A DNA stretch of 64,000 bases from NCBI RefSeq assembly GCF_008122205.1, contig NZ_PHNJ01000002.1, positions 124,001 through 188,000 on the forward strand, given 5' to 3'. Origin of the DNA: Natronococcus pandeyae. GTDB lineage: Archaea; Halobacteriota; Halobacteria; Halobacteriales; Natrialbaceae. Position 1 is the first letter of the stretch. Each line of letters starts with the position of its first letter. A model generated the notes under the pieces. The model did no database searches. It was given only the letters and a program-made list of their open reading frames with translations, and was not told the origin of the DNA. The translations under genes were made by a program, and so were the position numbers. Of the stretch, positions 48,947 to 57,115 are shown piece after piece.

Positions 48947-50314
48947 ATGATGCAAGTATTCGGATCGAGCGGGACACGCGGCGTCGCCAACGAGGAGCTG
49001 ACGCCCGCGTTCGTCCTTCGCGTCGCGAAAGCAGCGGGAACGGCCTGGGGGGTCGGCCGCATCGCGATCGCACGCGACACGAGATACACCGGGCAGATGC
49101 TCGCTGACGCCGCCGCGAGCGGACTGGCGAGCACGGGAACCGACGTCGACCGTCTCGGGATCGTTCCGACGCCCGGCGCACAGGCCTACGCCGAGCGCGA
49201 GGGGGTGCCGGTCATGGTCATTACGGCCTCGCACAACCCGCCGCAGTACAACGGCGTCAAACTCGTCAACAGCGACGGGGTCGAACTCGGCATCGCCGAC
49301 CTCGAGTCGATCGAGGAGACGCTGCTCGCGGAGGCGTTCGTGGTCGCCCCGTGGGACGAGACCGGCCGCGTCCGGGAGGTCGAGGGAACGAGACAGGAGT
49401 ACGTCGACGAACTGCTCGAGGCGGTCGACCGCGAGCGGATCGCCGACGCCGATCTGACGATCGCGCTCGACCCGGGCCACGGCGCGGGTTCGCTGACCAG
49501 CCCCGAGTTCTTCCGCAGACTCGGCTGTCGCGTCGTCACCGTCAACGGCCAGCCCGACGGCCACTTCCCCGGACGCGATCCGGAGCCGGTGCTCTCGAAC
49601 CTCGAGGATCTGGGGCGGCTCGTCCGGGCCACCGACGCCGACATCGGAATCGCCCACGACGGGGACGCCGATCGGGCCATCTTCTTCGACGAGGACGGCG
49701 AGTACGTCGAGGGTGACGCCACCCTCGCCGCGCTCGCGGCGGCGGAACTCGAGCCCGAGGACACCACCGTCTCCGCGGTGAACGTCTCCCAGCGCCTCGT
49801 CGACGTCGCCAACGAGATCGGCGCCAAACTCGAACTGACGCCGATCGGTTCGACGAACATCATCACCCGGATCGAGGAACTCGAGGCGAAGAACGAACAC
49901 GTTCCCGTCGCGGGCGAGGGCAACGGCGGGATCTTCTTCCCGAACTACCGACTCACGCGAGACGGCGCCTTCACCGCCGCGCGGTTCCTCGAACTCGTCG
50001 CCGAGCGACCGGTGAGCGAGATCGTCGCCCCGTACAACGGATACGCCAACGTCCGGCGCAACATCGAGTACGAGTCGACGGCCGAGCGCGACGCGATGCT
50101 CGACGCCGCGGCCAACCACGCCCAGGCCGCCGATGCCGAACTCAACACGCGGGACGGCTACCGTCTGGATTACGGCGACGCGTGGGTGCTCGCACGCCCC
50201 TCTGGTACGGAGCCGCTCGTCCGAATCTACGCCGAGGCGCGCGACGGCGACCGGGCGAACGACCTCGCCGACGATATGTACGGAACGCTGGCCGAGGCGA
50301 AAGCCGACGCCTGA
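48947..50314 (+). CDS. glmM: Phosphoglucosamine mutase (phosphomannomutase family)
   Basis: The 455-residue protein has every family motif. FGSSGTRG is at the N-terminus and the active-site phosphoserine loop is TASHNPPQYNG (Ser95). The metal-binding loop is IAHDGDADRAIF, the sugar-binding loop GEGNGGIFFP, and the phosphate-binding loop ARPSGTEPLVRIYAEA. It interconverts glucosamine-6-phosphate and glucosamine-1-phosphate for UDP-GlcNAc, or the mannose analogue. Start MMQVF at 48947 or MQVF at 48950; the second fits the family. It is divergent from the propeller/FkbM genes. Confidence 0.92.
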   Translation: MMQVFGSSGTRGVANEELTPAFVLRVAKAAGTAWGVGRIAIARDTRYTGQMLADAAASGLASTGTDVDRLGIVPTPGAQAYAEREGVPVMVITASHNPPQYNGVKLVNSDGVELGIADLESIEETLLAEAFVVAPWDETGRVREVEGTRQEYVDELLEAVDRERIADADLTIALDPGHGAGSLTSPEFFRRLGCRVVTVNGQPDGHFPGRDPEPVLSNLEDLGRLVRATDADIGIAHDGDADRAIFFDEDGEYVEGDATLAALAAAELEPEDTTVSAVNVSQRLVDVANEIGAKLELTPIGSTNIITRIEELEAKNEHVPVAGEGNGGIFFPNYRLTRDGAFTAARFLELVAERPVSEIVAPYNGYANVRRNIEYESTAERDAMLDAAANHAQAADAELNTRDGYRLDYGDAWVLARPSGTEPLVRIYAEARDGDRANDLADDMYGTLAEAKADA

Positions 50315-50388
50315 CTACCCGCCCGCTGCCGGCAGCAGTTCTTTCCGCCGATCCGTCGTCGTCTTTCCTACGAGGCCCGTACCGAAAG

Positions 50389-51465
50389 ATGAGCGACGAG
50401 TCGACACACGCATCTCGAGACGAGATAGCGGGAGACGATGCGCCGCAATCCCAGCCCGACCCCCTCGTCGGGACGGACTCGCGCATCGACGCGTGGTTTC
50501 ACTGGCTCTACCTGCACGGTGACCGACGCGTCATCTCCGGCGTGATCCTGGTGGCCGTCTTCGTCGCCTCGCTGCTGTTGATCCGCGTCGACCTCATCAC
50601 GCCGGCCGAGGCGGGCGACGTCACCGCGATTTCGGCGGCGCTGGTCGGCGGCATGCTGCCCTTTATTACCGTCGTGCTCGCGATCAACCAGCTCATCCTC
50701 TCCGAGGAGTTCGGCACGACCGGCGCCTTCCACGAGCGGGTCGAAGAGACCCGCGAGTACCGGCGCACGATCGAGTCCCACACCGGCTACCGTCCGAGCC
50801 CGGTCGAGCCCTCGGATTTTCTCCGGACGCTGATCGAGGCGAAACGGCGGACCGCGCTCGGACTGCAGAACGTCTGTCGCGACGCCGGTCCCGACATCCG
50901 GGACGACGTCGACGAGTTCGTCTCGGCCACGACGAGCCGGGACGACGAAGCGATCGAGACCCTCGAGAACACGACCTTCGGCTCGTTCGTCGTCATCTCC
51001 GTCATCCTCCACTACAACGATCCCTGGCAGCTCCAGGAGGTCCGAAAGATCCGGGAGTACCACCGGTACGATCTCTCCGACGCGGCGGACGACCAGCTCG
51101 AGCGCCTCGAAGCCCTCCTCGGCGACATCCACGTCGCCCGGCAGTACTTCAAGACCGTCTACATGCAACAGGAGCTGGCGGATCTCTCGAAAATTCTGCT
51201 GTACGTCGGCTTCCCGACGCTGCTTGGCGGCGCCTTCATCATCGTTTCGTACGGCAACCTGCTGGCGCTGGAACTCCACCCGTGGCTCTACGTTTTCGTC
51301 GTCAGTGCGACGATCACGGCGCTGTTCAGCCCCTTCGCCGTGTTGCTCACGTACGTGCTCCGGATCGCGACGATCGCGCGGCGGACGGCCGCCGACTTCG
51401 GTCCGTTCGTCCTCCAACAGCAGCTTCCCCAGGAAGAGCTCGAGACGACCGACGCCGGCGACTGA
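50389..51465 (+). CDS. Four-helix membrane protein of unknown function
   Basis: The 358-residue protein has a disordered acidic N-terminus, then membrane segments near residues 49-70 (VISGVILVAVFVASLLLIRV), 82-106, 280-303 and 313-335. A long cytoplasmic helical region (about 110-270) lies between. Haloarchaeal proteins of this layout are common and unnamed; the pattern is like bestrophin-type or YidC-type only in general size, with no matching motifs. The frame continues upstream, but the ATG at 50389 follows glmM by 74 bases and gives a sensible start. Confidence 0.72.
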   Translation: MSDESTHASRDEIAGDDAPQSQPDPLVGTDSRIDAWFHWLYLHGDRRVISGVILVAVFVASLLLIRVDLITPAEAGDVTAISAALVGGMLPFITVVLAINQLILSEEFGTTGAFHERVEETREYRRTIESHTGYRPSPVEPSDFLRTLIEAKRRTALGLQNVCRDAGPDIRDDVDEFVSATTSRDDEAIETLENTTFGSFVVISVILHYNDPWQLQEVRKIREYHRYDLSDAADDQLERLEALLGDIHVARQYFKTVYMQQELADLSKILLYVGFPTLLGGAFIIVSYGNLLALELHPWLYVFVVSATITALFSPFAVLLTYVLRIATIARRTAADFGPFVLQQQLPQEELETTDAGD

Positions 51466-51468
51466 GCG

Positions 51469-51978
51469 TCAGGACCGCAGTTCCTCGCCGTATCGCGCGC
51501 CGGCCCGCTCGGTCGCGAGCAGAAATCGGTGTGCAACGACGAGCAGGACGACCGCGAGAACGATCAGCGCGCCCTCCCACAGCGTCGAGAGCAGCCCGAG
51601 TGAGACGATTAGCGTCGTCGCGCAGGCGGGCGGGTGGCGAGTGTCGCTCGCGAGCATCCCGCCGGCAGTGAGCGTCGTCGCGAGGACGGCGCTCCCGGCG
51701 AGTCGAAGCCCCTCGATCGAGCCCGGCGCGGTCGCGGCCGTCATACTGACGCCGCCCGCGAGCAGGTGGTACGCGAACAGCCCGGCGACGACGCCGATCG
51801 CGTGGCCGCCGATCACTCGCCGGGGCGCGGTCGCGTCGCTGTCCTGAAACAGCGCCAGCACGAACGCGGAGGGACCGAGACTCGGGAAGATCATCGGGAG
51901 GCCCGACAGCCACGCGAGCCCCGCCGTCGTCGAGATGAGGAGGCCGGTGTGAAGCGTCGTCCCCGTCCGATCGTCCAT
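51469..51978 (-). CDS. HPP-family membrane protein
   Basis: The 169-residue protein has four to five membrane segments and the two defining motifs: FPSLGPSAFVLALF near residue 31, and RHPPACATTLIVSLG near 115. HPP proteins from cyanobacteria and plants transport nitrite; bacterial and archaeal ones are poorly studied. The N-terminal segment (GLLISTTAGLAWLSGLPMIF) is typical. It converges on the four-helix membrane gene with only three bases between the two stops. Confidence 0.85.
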   Translation of the reverse strand: MDDRTGTTLHTGLLISTTAGLAWLSGLPMIFPSLGPSAFVLALFQDSDATAPRRVIGGHAIGVVAGLFAYHLLAGGVSMTAATAPGSIEGLRLAGSAVLATTLTAGGMLASDTRHPPACATTLIVSLGLLSTLWEGALIVLAVVLLVVAHRFLLATERAGARYGEELRS

Positions 51979-52050
51979 ACCCTCCGTTCGAGCGCTCGAG
52001 GTGAAAACGCCGGTGGTTTTTGGCCGTTCGACGCTCTCGGACAGCCCGAA

Positions 52051-52455
52051 TCAGGGGACGACCGTCACCGGGACGGGCGAGCGACGGGCGACCTGCTCGG
52101 CGACGCTCCCCAGCAGCATCCGGGAGACGCCCGACCGCCCTTCGCTTCCCATGACGATCCCGTCGATCCCTTCCTCGTCGACGTACTCGAGGATCGCCCC
52201 TGCCGGCTGCCCTTCGATGATCTGCGTCTCGATTCGTCGGTCGTACTCGTCTGCGATCCGGTCTACGTCGTCGAAGATGTCGGGATAGCTGTCCTCGCCA
52301 GCGACCGCGGGCGGACGGCCGCCGTACCCCGCCTCGAGGTCGTCGACCGCGTGGACGACCGTGATTCCGTCCTCGGGGAACCGCTCGAGAGCGTACTCGA
52401 GGGCCGCCCGCGCGGGCTCGGAGTCGTCGACCGGGACGAGGAGCTGTCTGGTCAT
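52051..52455 (-). CDS. UspA-type universal stress protein
   Basis: The 134-residue protein shows the ATP-binding pattern VPVDDSEPARAALEYAL at the N-terminus and GSEGRSGVSRMLLGSVAEQVARRSPVPVTVV at the C-terminus, with the G-2x-G-9x-GS loop of ATP-binding UspA proteins. It probably dimerises and binds ATP under stress. Haloarchaea carry many copies. It has its own promoter region and no evident operon partner, with HPP 70 bases downstream. Confidence 0.93.
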   Translation of the reverse strand: MTRQLLVPVDDSEPARAALEYALERFPEDGITVVHAVDDLEAGYGGRPPAVAGEDSYPDIFDDVDRIADEYDRRIETQIIEGQPAGAILEYVDEEGIDGIVMGSEGRSGVSRMLLGSVAEQVARRSPVPVTVVP

Positions 52456-52520
52456 ACCGGAGAGCTACGATCGGCGGCTCCTTCAGTTGTTGGCACGACG
52501 ATTCGGCCGTCTAACGGCGT

Positions 52521-53693
52521 TCAGAACGGATCAGTCTCCTCGAGGACGTCCTCCTCGAGCGCGTCCTCGAGTCGTTTCCGCTCGGCTCGAAGCGACTCGA
52601 GTTCGTCCTCGACGCGCCCGTCTCGCAGGTGCTCGCGCTCCTCGGGAGTGAGTTGATCGACCGCCTGCGCCGCGGTCTGGAGGCGGTCGTACTCCGAATC
52701 GTACGTCAGGGCGCGCACGTCCCGGAGCGCCGCGACGGTCTCCTCGTCGGCGACGCGGGCGACGAACGGCTGGTACTCTCGGCTCTGACACCGGAGGACT
52801 CCCGCCGGGCCGGGCGGCCACCCGATCGTCAACGGCTCGCCGTCGATCCCCTCGAGGTAGGTCTGCTGGGTCGCGACCGCCCGCTTGAGTTCGTCGGCGT
52901 CCTCGACGTAGTGGTCCAGTTTCGAGCGGGAGTAGCCGGCGTACTCGAGCAGTTCGGGGATGGTGTACTCGCCGGCGGGCCGCTCGAAGACGAACTGTTT
53001 TAGATCGTCGGGCGGACGTTCGTAGCCGACGAAGGGGTACCATCGGCTCCGCTCGAGCAGCGAGAAGACCTCCCGGGCCGAAGCCTCGAGACGATACTCC
53101 CGGAACGCGGTCCGGATCGCCTCGTCGTACGTCTCGATCGGCTCCCGAAGTCGCTCGACCGGTGCGCCCAGGTCGGCGGTCGCGAGTTCGAGCAGTCGCT
53201 CGCGCTCGTCGATCGCGTCGTCGATCTCGCGCACGCGTCTGCCGGCGGCTTTCCGCGCCTCGACGAGTTCCTCCCGCGCGGCGTTTCGTTCGTCGAGCAA
53301 CGCCGCGTACTGGCGGGCGGGTGCGAGCGCCTCCTGTGCGCGCTCGAAGTCGGACTCGCTCAGCCGTCGTTTGTCGAGAACGTCGAGTGCGTCCTCGAAC
53401 GCCTCGCGTCCCTTCAGATCGTCGGGGAGGCCGTCGACGAGGGCGTCGAACTTGCCCTCGAGTTCGAGGTACGCCTGGAAATTCTCCCGGCCGGTTCCCG
53501 TCGCCCGGTCGACGTAGGCGTCGAGGAGGTCCGTCGTGTCCCGGTAGGCCTCGGCGGCATCGACGACCGCCGCGCCGCCGTGGTCCTCGATCTCCCGGCG
53601 GGCCTGTGCGAACCGCTCGCGGGCGGCCTCGAGTCGCTGGAGTGGCGTGCGATCCGTCCCGGGGGAGCCTGAGCGAGAGACGCTTTCAGTCAT
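52521..53693 (-). CDS. DUF7118-like coiled-coil haloarchaeal protein
   Basis: The 390-residue protein begins with long helices rich in Arg and Glu (LQRLEAARERFAQARREIEDHGG, then ARQYAALLDERNAAREELVEARKAAGRRVREIDDAIDERERLLELA) that would form coiled coils. A second half (about 215-340) looks globular, with FVFERPAGEYTIPELLEYAGYSRSKLDHYVEDADELKRAV resembling a winged-helix-like unit. It ends in another coiled coil. The family is annotated DUF7118 in haloarchaea; function is unknown. Its ATG is one base from the stop of hisI, so both genes share a transcript. Confidence 0.75.
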   Translation of the reverse strand: MTESVSRSGSPGTDRTPLQRLEAARERFAQARREIEDHGGAAVVDAAEAYRDTTDLLDAYVDRATGTGRENFQAYLELEGKFDALVDGLPDDLKGREAFEDALDVLDKRRLSESDFERAQEALAPARQYAALLDERNAAREELVEARKAAGRRVREIDDAIDERERLLELATADLGAPVERLREPIETYDEAIRTAFREYRLEASAREVFSLLERSRWYPFVGYERPPDDLKQFVFERPAGEYTIPELLEYAGYSRSKLDHYVEDADELKRAVATQQTYLEGIDGEPLTIGWPPGPAGVLRCQSREYQPFVARVADEETVAALRDVRALTYDSEYDRLQTAAQAVDQLTPEEREHLRDGRVEDELESLRAERKRLEDALEEDVLEETDPF

Positions 53694-53694
53694 C

Positions 53695-54060
53695 CTATTC
53701 GTAGACGGCCTCGGGATCGAAGACCTGTTCGCCGACGTTCTCGCCCTCGACGGTCCGGTAGAAACAGGAGCGGTGGCCCGTGTGACACGCGCCGCCCTCC
53801 TGGTCGACCAGGTACAGCAGGGTGTCGGCGTCGCAGTCGACTCGAACTTCGTCGACGTGCTGGACGTGTCCGCTCGTCCCGCCCTTCTGCCAGAGTTCGT
53901 CCCGACTTCGGGAGTAGTAGTGTGCCAGCCCCGTCTCGCGGGTCTGCTCGAGCGCCTCGGGAGAGACGTAGGCGAGCATCAACACCTCGCCCGTCTCGGC
54001 GTCCTGTGCGACGGCCGGCACGAGTCCGTCCTCGCCGAAGTCGACCGCGATCTCGGTCAT
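53695..54060 (-). CDS. hisI: Phosphoribosyl-AMP cyclohydrolase
   Basis: The 121-residue protein is a standard stand-alone His[79 protein letters not shown]. The metal ligands are in the DCDADT and CHTGHRSC region. It hydrolyses phosphoribosyl-AMP to ProFAR in histidine synthesis. HisE is encoded elsewhere, as in other haloarchaea. The gene heads a two-gene unit with the DUF7118-like gene. Confidence 0.95.
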   Translation of the reverse strand: MTEIAVDFGEDGLVPAVAQDAETGEVLMLAYVSPEALEQTRETGLAHYYSRSRDELWQKGGTSGHVQHVDEVRVDCDADTLLYLVDQEGGACHTGHRSCFYRTVEGENVGEQVFDPEAVYE

Positions 54061-54222
54061 GGTCGAACCGATGACCGTCCCGGCGATAGGTCTTTTGCCA
54101 CAACGACTCCCCTGAGGCGGAAATTCCTCGACGGTTCGTCGTCCCGTATGTGTTCGTCCGTCCGTATTCGCCGCCCGACCGGAGCGTGTGGATTTAAGTA
54201 ATACTGGTTAGCAACCAGACAC

Positions 54223-55389
54223 ATGAGACGTCGAACACTTCTGGGGACGGCCGGAGCGGCGATCGCAGCCGGCTGTCTCGAGGACGACGAGGCGACGGAC
54301 GATACCGACGAAAACGGTAACGATGGGGCAGACAATATCGACGAAAACGGTGACAATGAGGCCGAAACCGAGGAAAGCGTCGACGACGAAGACGGGGAGC
54401 GCACGGAAGCGATGGCGTTCCCACCGGGGACGAGCGAGGACGGGATCGACGATCCGGAACGGCTCGAAGCGGCGTACACCGATATTATTGGCGAAACGAC
54501 TTATCAGTACAGAGATTCGTTCACGATGTCCGAGATGGACGGAGGGCAGGAGTGGTCCGAATCGATGACGCTAACTGCCGATCCGGAGCGCGAACAGTAC
54601 CGGTACGAACGCGAGCGAGACGGAATCGCCGAAGCGGAGGAGAGCGCGGGGTTCGTCGACGGCGACGACTCGTTCGTCCGGCAGGACGGCACCGTCGAGC
54701 GCGACGAGTTCGACGCCGCTAACGCGATCGGACGGCCGGTCGAACTCCAGCCAGAGCTTCTCGAGGGGCTGACGTTCGAGTACGACGAGAGCCGAACGGG
54801 GGAACAGCCGGCGGTTCACGCCTTTAGCGCCGTCGAGTACGACGGCCTCTTCGACGATCAGGTCGATCCGATCGGTGACCCGACCGGCGACCTCCTCGTC
54901 GACGAGGACGGCCTCCTGTACGAGTTCACGGGAACGCTCGTCTTTACGAACGACGGTGAGGAAGTGGAGTACGACCTCGAGTGGTCGTTCTCGGAGGTCG
55001 GCGAGGCGTCGGTTACCGAACCCGACTGGCTCGAGGACGCGCCGGAACCCGTCGAGACGTACGACGGCTTTCTCGATCCCGTCGACGACTACGACGGCCC
55101 TACCGACGCGACCGGTCGGTCCCACGTGACGATCGGCGTCGGTGAGGGGAGGACCGGATTCCGGTTCGATCCGATCGCGGTCGTCGTCGACGCGGGAACG
55201 ACCGTCAGGTGGGAGTGGTCGGACCACGAGTTACAGCACAACGTCGCCTCGGTCGACGACGAGTTCCGCAGCGACCTAACCGGCGAGCCGGGAGCCACCT
55301 TCGAGCACACGTTCGAAGAGACCGGCGTCTATCGGTACGTCTGCGAACCGCACGAAACCGTCAAGCGCGGCGTCGTCGAAGTCGTGTAA
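54223..55389 (+). CDS. Halocyanin-like lipoprotein lacking the axial Met
   Basis: The 388-residue protein begins with a Tat/lipobox signal (MRRRTLLGTAGAAIAAGC, lipid-modified Cys18) and an acidic spacer. A lipoprotein domain follows (about 80-280; TTYQYRDSFTMSEMDGG..., resembling haloarchaeal DUF7537-type proteins). The C-terminal ~95 residues form a cupredoxin: VTIGVGEGRTGFRFDPIAVVVDAGTTVRWEWSDHELQHNVASV, then GVYRYVCEPHETVKRGVVEV. Copper ligands His (LQHNV), Cys and His (YVCEPH) are kept. The loop after them lacks the Met that halocyanins normally place before the next Gly. Electron transfer or copper binding on the outer membrane face is probable; the exact role is open. Confidence 0.8.
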   Translation: MRRRTLLGTAGAAIAAGCLEDDEATDDTDENGNDGADNIDENGDNEAETEESVDDEDGERTEAMAFPPGTSEDGIDDPERLEAAYTDIIGETTYQYRDSFTMSEMDGGQEWSESMTLTADPEREQYRYERERDGIAEAEESAGFVDGDDSFVRQDGTVERDEFDAANAIGRPVELQPELLEGLTFEYDESRTGEQPAVHAFSAVEYDGLFDDQVDPIGDPTGDLLVDEDGLLYEFTGTLVFTNDGEEVEYDLEWSFSEVGEASVTEPDWLEDAPEPVETYDGFLDPVDDYDGPTDATGRSHVTIGVGEGRTGFRFDPIAVVVDAGTTVRWEWSDHELQHNVASVDDEFRSDLTGEPGATFEHTFEETGVYRYVCEPHETVKRGVVEVV

Positions 55390-55412
55390 GGTCGAGAATC
55401 GAACGCCGAACG

Positions 55413-56999
55413 CTACGCCTGCCCGTTCAGCGTGATGTAGTTGACGCCGAGAATTCGTTCGTCCTCGTTGAGTTCCTGCTTTGCCTCCTCGGGGACGTCG
55501 CTGTCGACGTTGTAAACCGTCAGCGCCTCGCCGCCGATCGTCTCGCGAGCGTTGAACATCCCGGCGATGTTGACGCCGTGTTTGCCCATTACGCTCCCGA
55601 TGAGACCGATAACACCCGGTTCGTCCGTGTTGCGCGTGACGACCATCTTTCCGTGGGGGATGGCGTCGACGCGGTAGCCGTCCACGCGGACGATCCGCGG
55701 ATCCTCGCCCGCGAAGAGCGTCCCGTCGACCGAGACCTCGTTATCGTCGTTGCTGACGGTGACGGAGATGAGACTCTGGAAGTCGGCGGCCTGGTGGGTC
55801 TTCGATTCCGTGACCTCGACGCCGCGGTCCTCGGCGATCTGTGGCGCGTTGACCGCGTTGACCTGCCACTCGAGCGGTTCGAAGACGCCCTTGAGCGCCG
55901 AGGCGGTGACGAACTCGACGTCCTCGTCGGCTATCTCACCCTCGTAGGAGACCTCGACGCGCTCGATGCGACCGTCGAGAAGCTGTGCGGCCACCTTACC
56001 GCCGGTTTCGGCGATCTCGATGTACGGTTTGACGCGTGGGAACGCGCTCTCGTCGATCGACGGCGCGTTGAGCGCGTTCGCGACGGGTTCGCTGGAGAAG
56101 GCGGCGTTGATCTGCTCGGCAGTCGAGACGGCGACGTTCTCCTGGGCGGCCTCCGTCGACGCGCCGAGGTGCGGCGTGACGATGATATCCTCGTGCTCGA
56201 GTAGCGGCGACTCCGCCGACAGCGGTTCCTCCGCGAAGACGTCCAGTGCCGCGCCGGCGAGGGTTCCGTCCTCGACCTTGGCAGCGAGTGCGTCCTCCTG
56301 GATGATGCCGCCGCGGCCGACGTTGACGACGTAGCCGCCATCGAGGAGGGCGAGTTCTTCCGCGCCGATCATGCCCTCTGTCTCGGGCGTCAGCGGCGTG
56401 TGGATCGTCAGGAAGTCGGCGCGCTCGAGGCACGGTTCGAAGTCGACGAGTTCGGCGCCGAGTCGGTCGGCGCGCTCCTCGGAGATGTAGGGGTCGAAGG
56501 CGACGATATCCATCCCCAGAGAGTCGAGTTTCTTGGCGACCTCCTGACCGACGCGGCCGAGGCCGACGACGCCGAGCGTCTTATTGTCGAGTTCGGCGCC
56601 GAGGTAGTCGCCCTTGGCCCACTCGCCGTTCTTCAGGCGGATGTGGGCCTGCGGGATCGAACGAGCGGCCGCGAACGTCATCGCGACGGTGTGTTCGGCC
56701 GCCGCGCGAACGTTCCCTTCGGGTGCGTTGGCGACGACGACCCCGTGATCCGTCGCGGCCTCGATGTCGATGTTGTCGACGCCGATGCCGGCGCGACCGA
56801 CGATGACGAGTTCCTCGGCGGTCTCGAGGACCTCCTCGGTAACCTCGGTTCCCGAGCGGACGATCAGTCCGTGGGCGTCCGAGACCGCCTCGAGCAGGTC
56901 GTCGCCTTCGAGTTCGTACCCCGTTTCTACGTCGTGGCCGGCGTCTCTGAGAACGTCCAGACCCGCGTCAGCGATCGGGTCCGTAACGAGCACCTTCAT
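55413..56999 (-). CDS. serA: D-3-phosphoglycerate dehydrogenase, ACT type
   Basis: The 528-residue protein has a complete catalytic part: VRSGTEVTEEVLETA, GIGVDNIDIEAA, the NAD-binding GVVGLGRVGQEVA, then HTPLTPETEGMIG and the catalytic residues in VNVGRGGIIQE and TPHLGASTEAAQ. An intervening domain (about 315-450) and a C-terminal ACT domain (NTDEPGVIGLIGSVMGKHGVNIAGMF) follow, as in the long SerA class. It oxidises 3-phosphoglycerate to start serine synthesis; the ACT domain allows serine feedback. Start is the ATG ending at 56999 (MKVLVTDPIA). Confidence 0.95.
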   Translation of the reverse strand: MKVLVTDPIADAGLDVLRDAGHDVETGYELEGDDLLEAVSDAHGLIVRSGTEVTEEVLETAEELVIVGRAGIGVDNIDIEAATDHGVVVANAPEGNVRAAAEHTVAMTFAAARSIPQAHIRLKNGEWAKGDYLGAELDNKTLGVVGLGRVGQEVAKKLDSLGMDIVAFDPYISEERADRLGAELVDFEPCLERADFLTIHTPLTPETEGMIGAEELALLDGGYVVNVGRGGIIQEDALAAKVEDGTLAGAALDVFAEEPLSAESPLLEHEDIIVTPHLGASTEAAQENVAVSTAEQINAAFSSEPVANALNAPSIDESAFPRVKPYIEIAETGGKVAAQLLDGRIERVEVSYEGEIADEDVEFVTASALKGVFEPLEWQVNAVNAPQIAEDRGVEVTESKTHQAADFQSLISVTVSNDDNEVSVDGTLFAGEDPRIVRVDGYRVDAIPHGKMVVTRNTDEPGVIGLIGSVMGKHGVNIAGMFNARETIGGEALTVYNVDSDVPEEAKQELNEDERILGVNYITLNGQA

Positions 57000-57115
57000 G
57001 CGCGAGACACCGGCTTGGAACGGGTAAACCCTTCCGTTGTCGACGGGCATGGCAAAAACTACCTCATCGATCGCGGCCCAGAGGGCGTCGTTTGCGCCGA
57101 GATCGCCGCTCGCCG

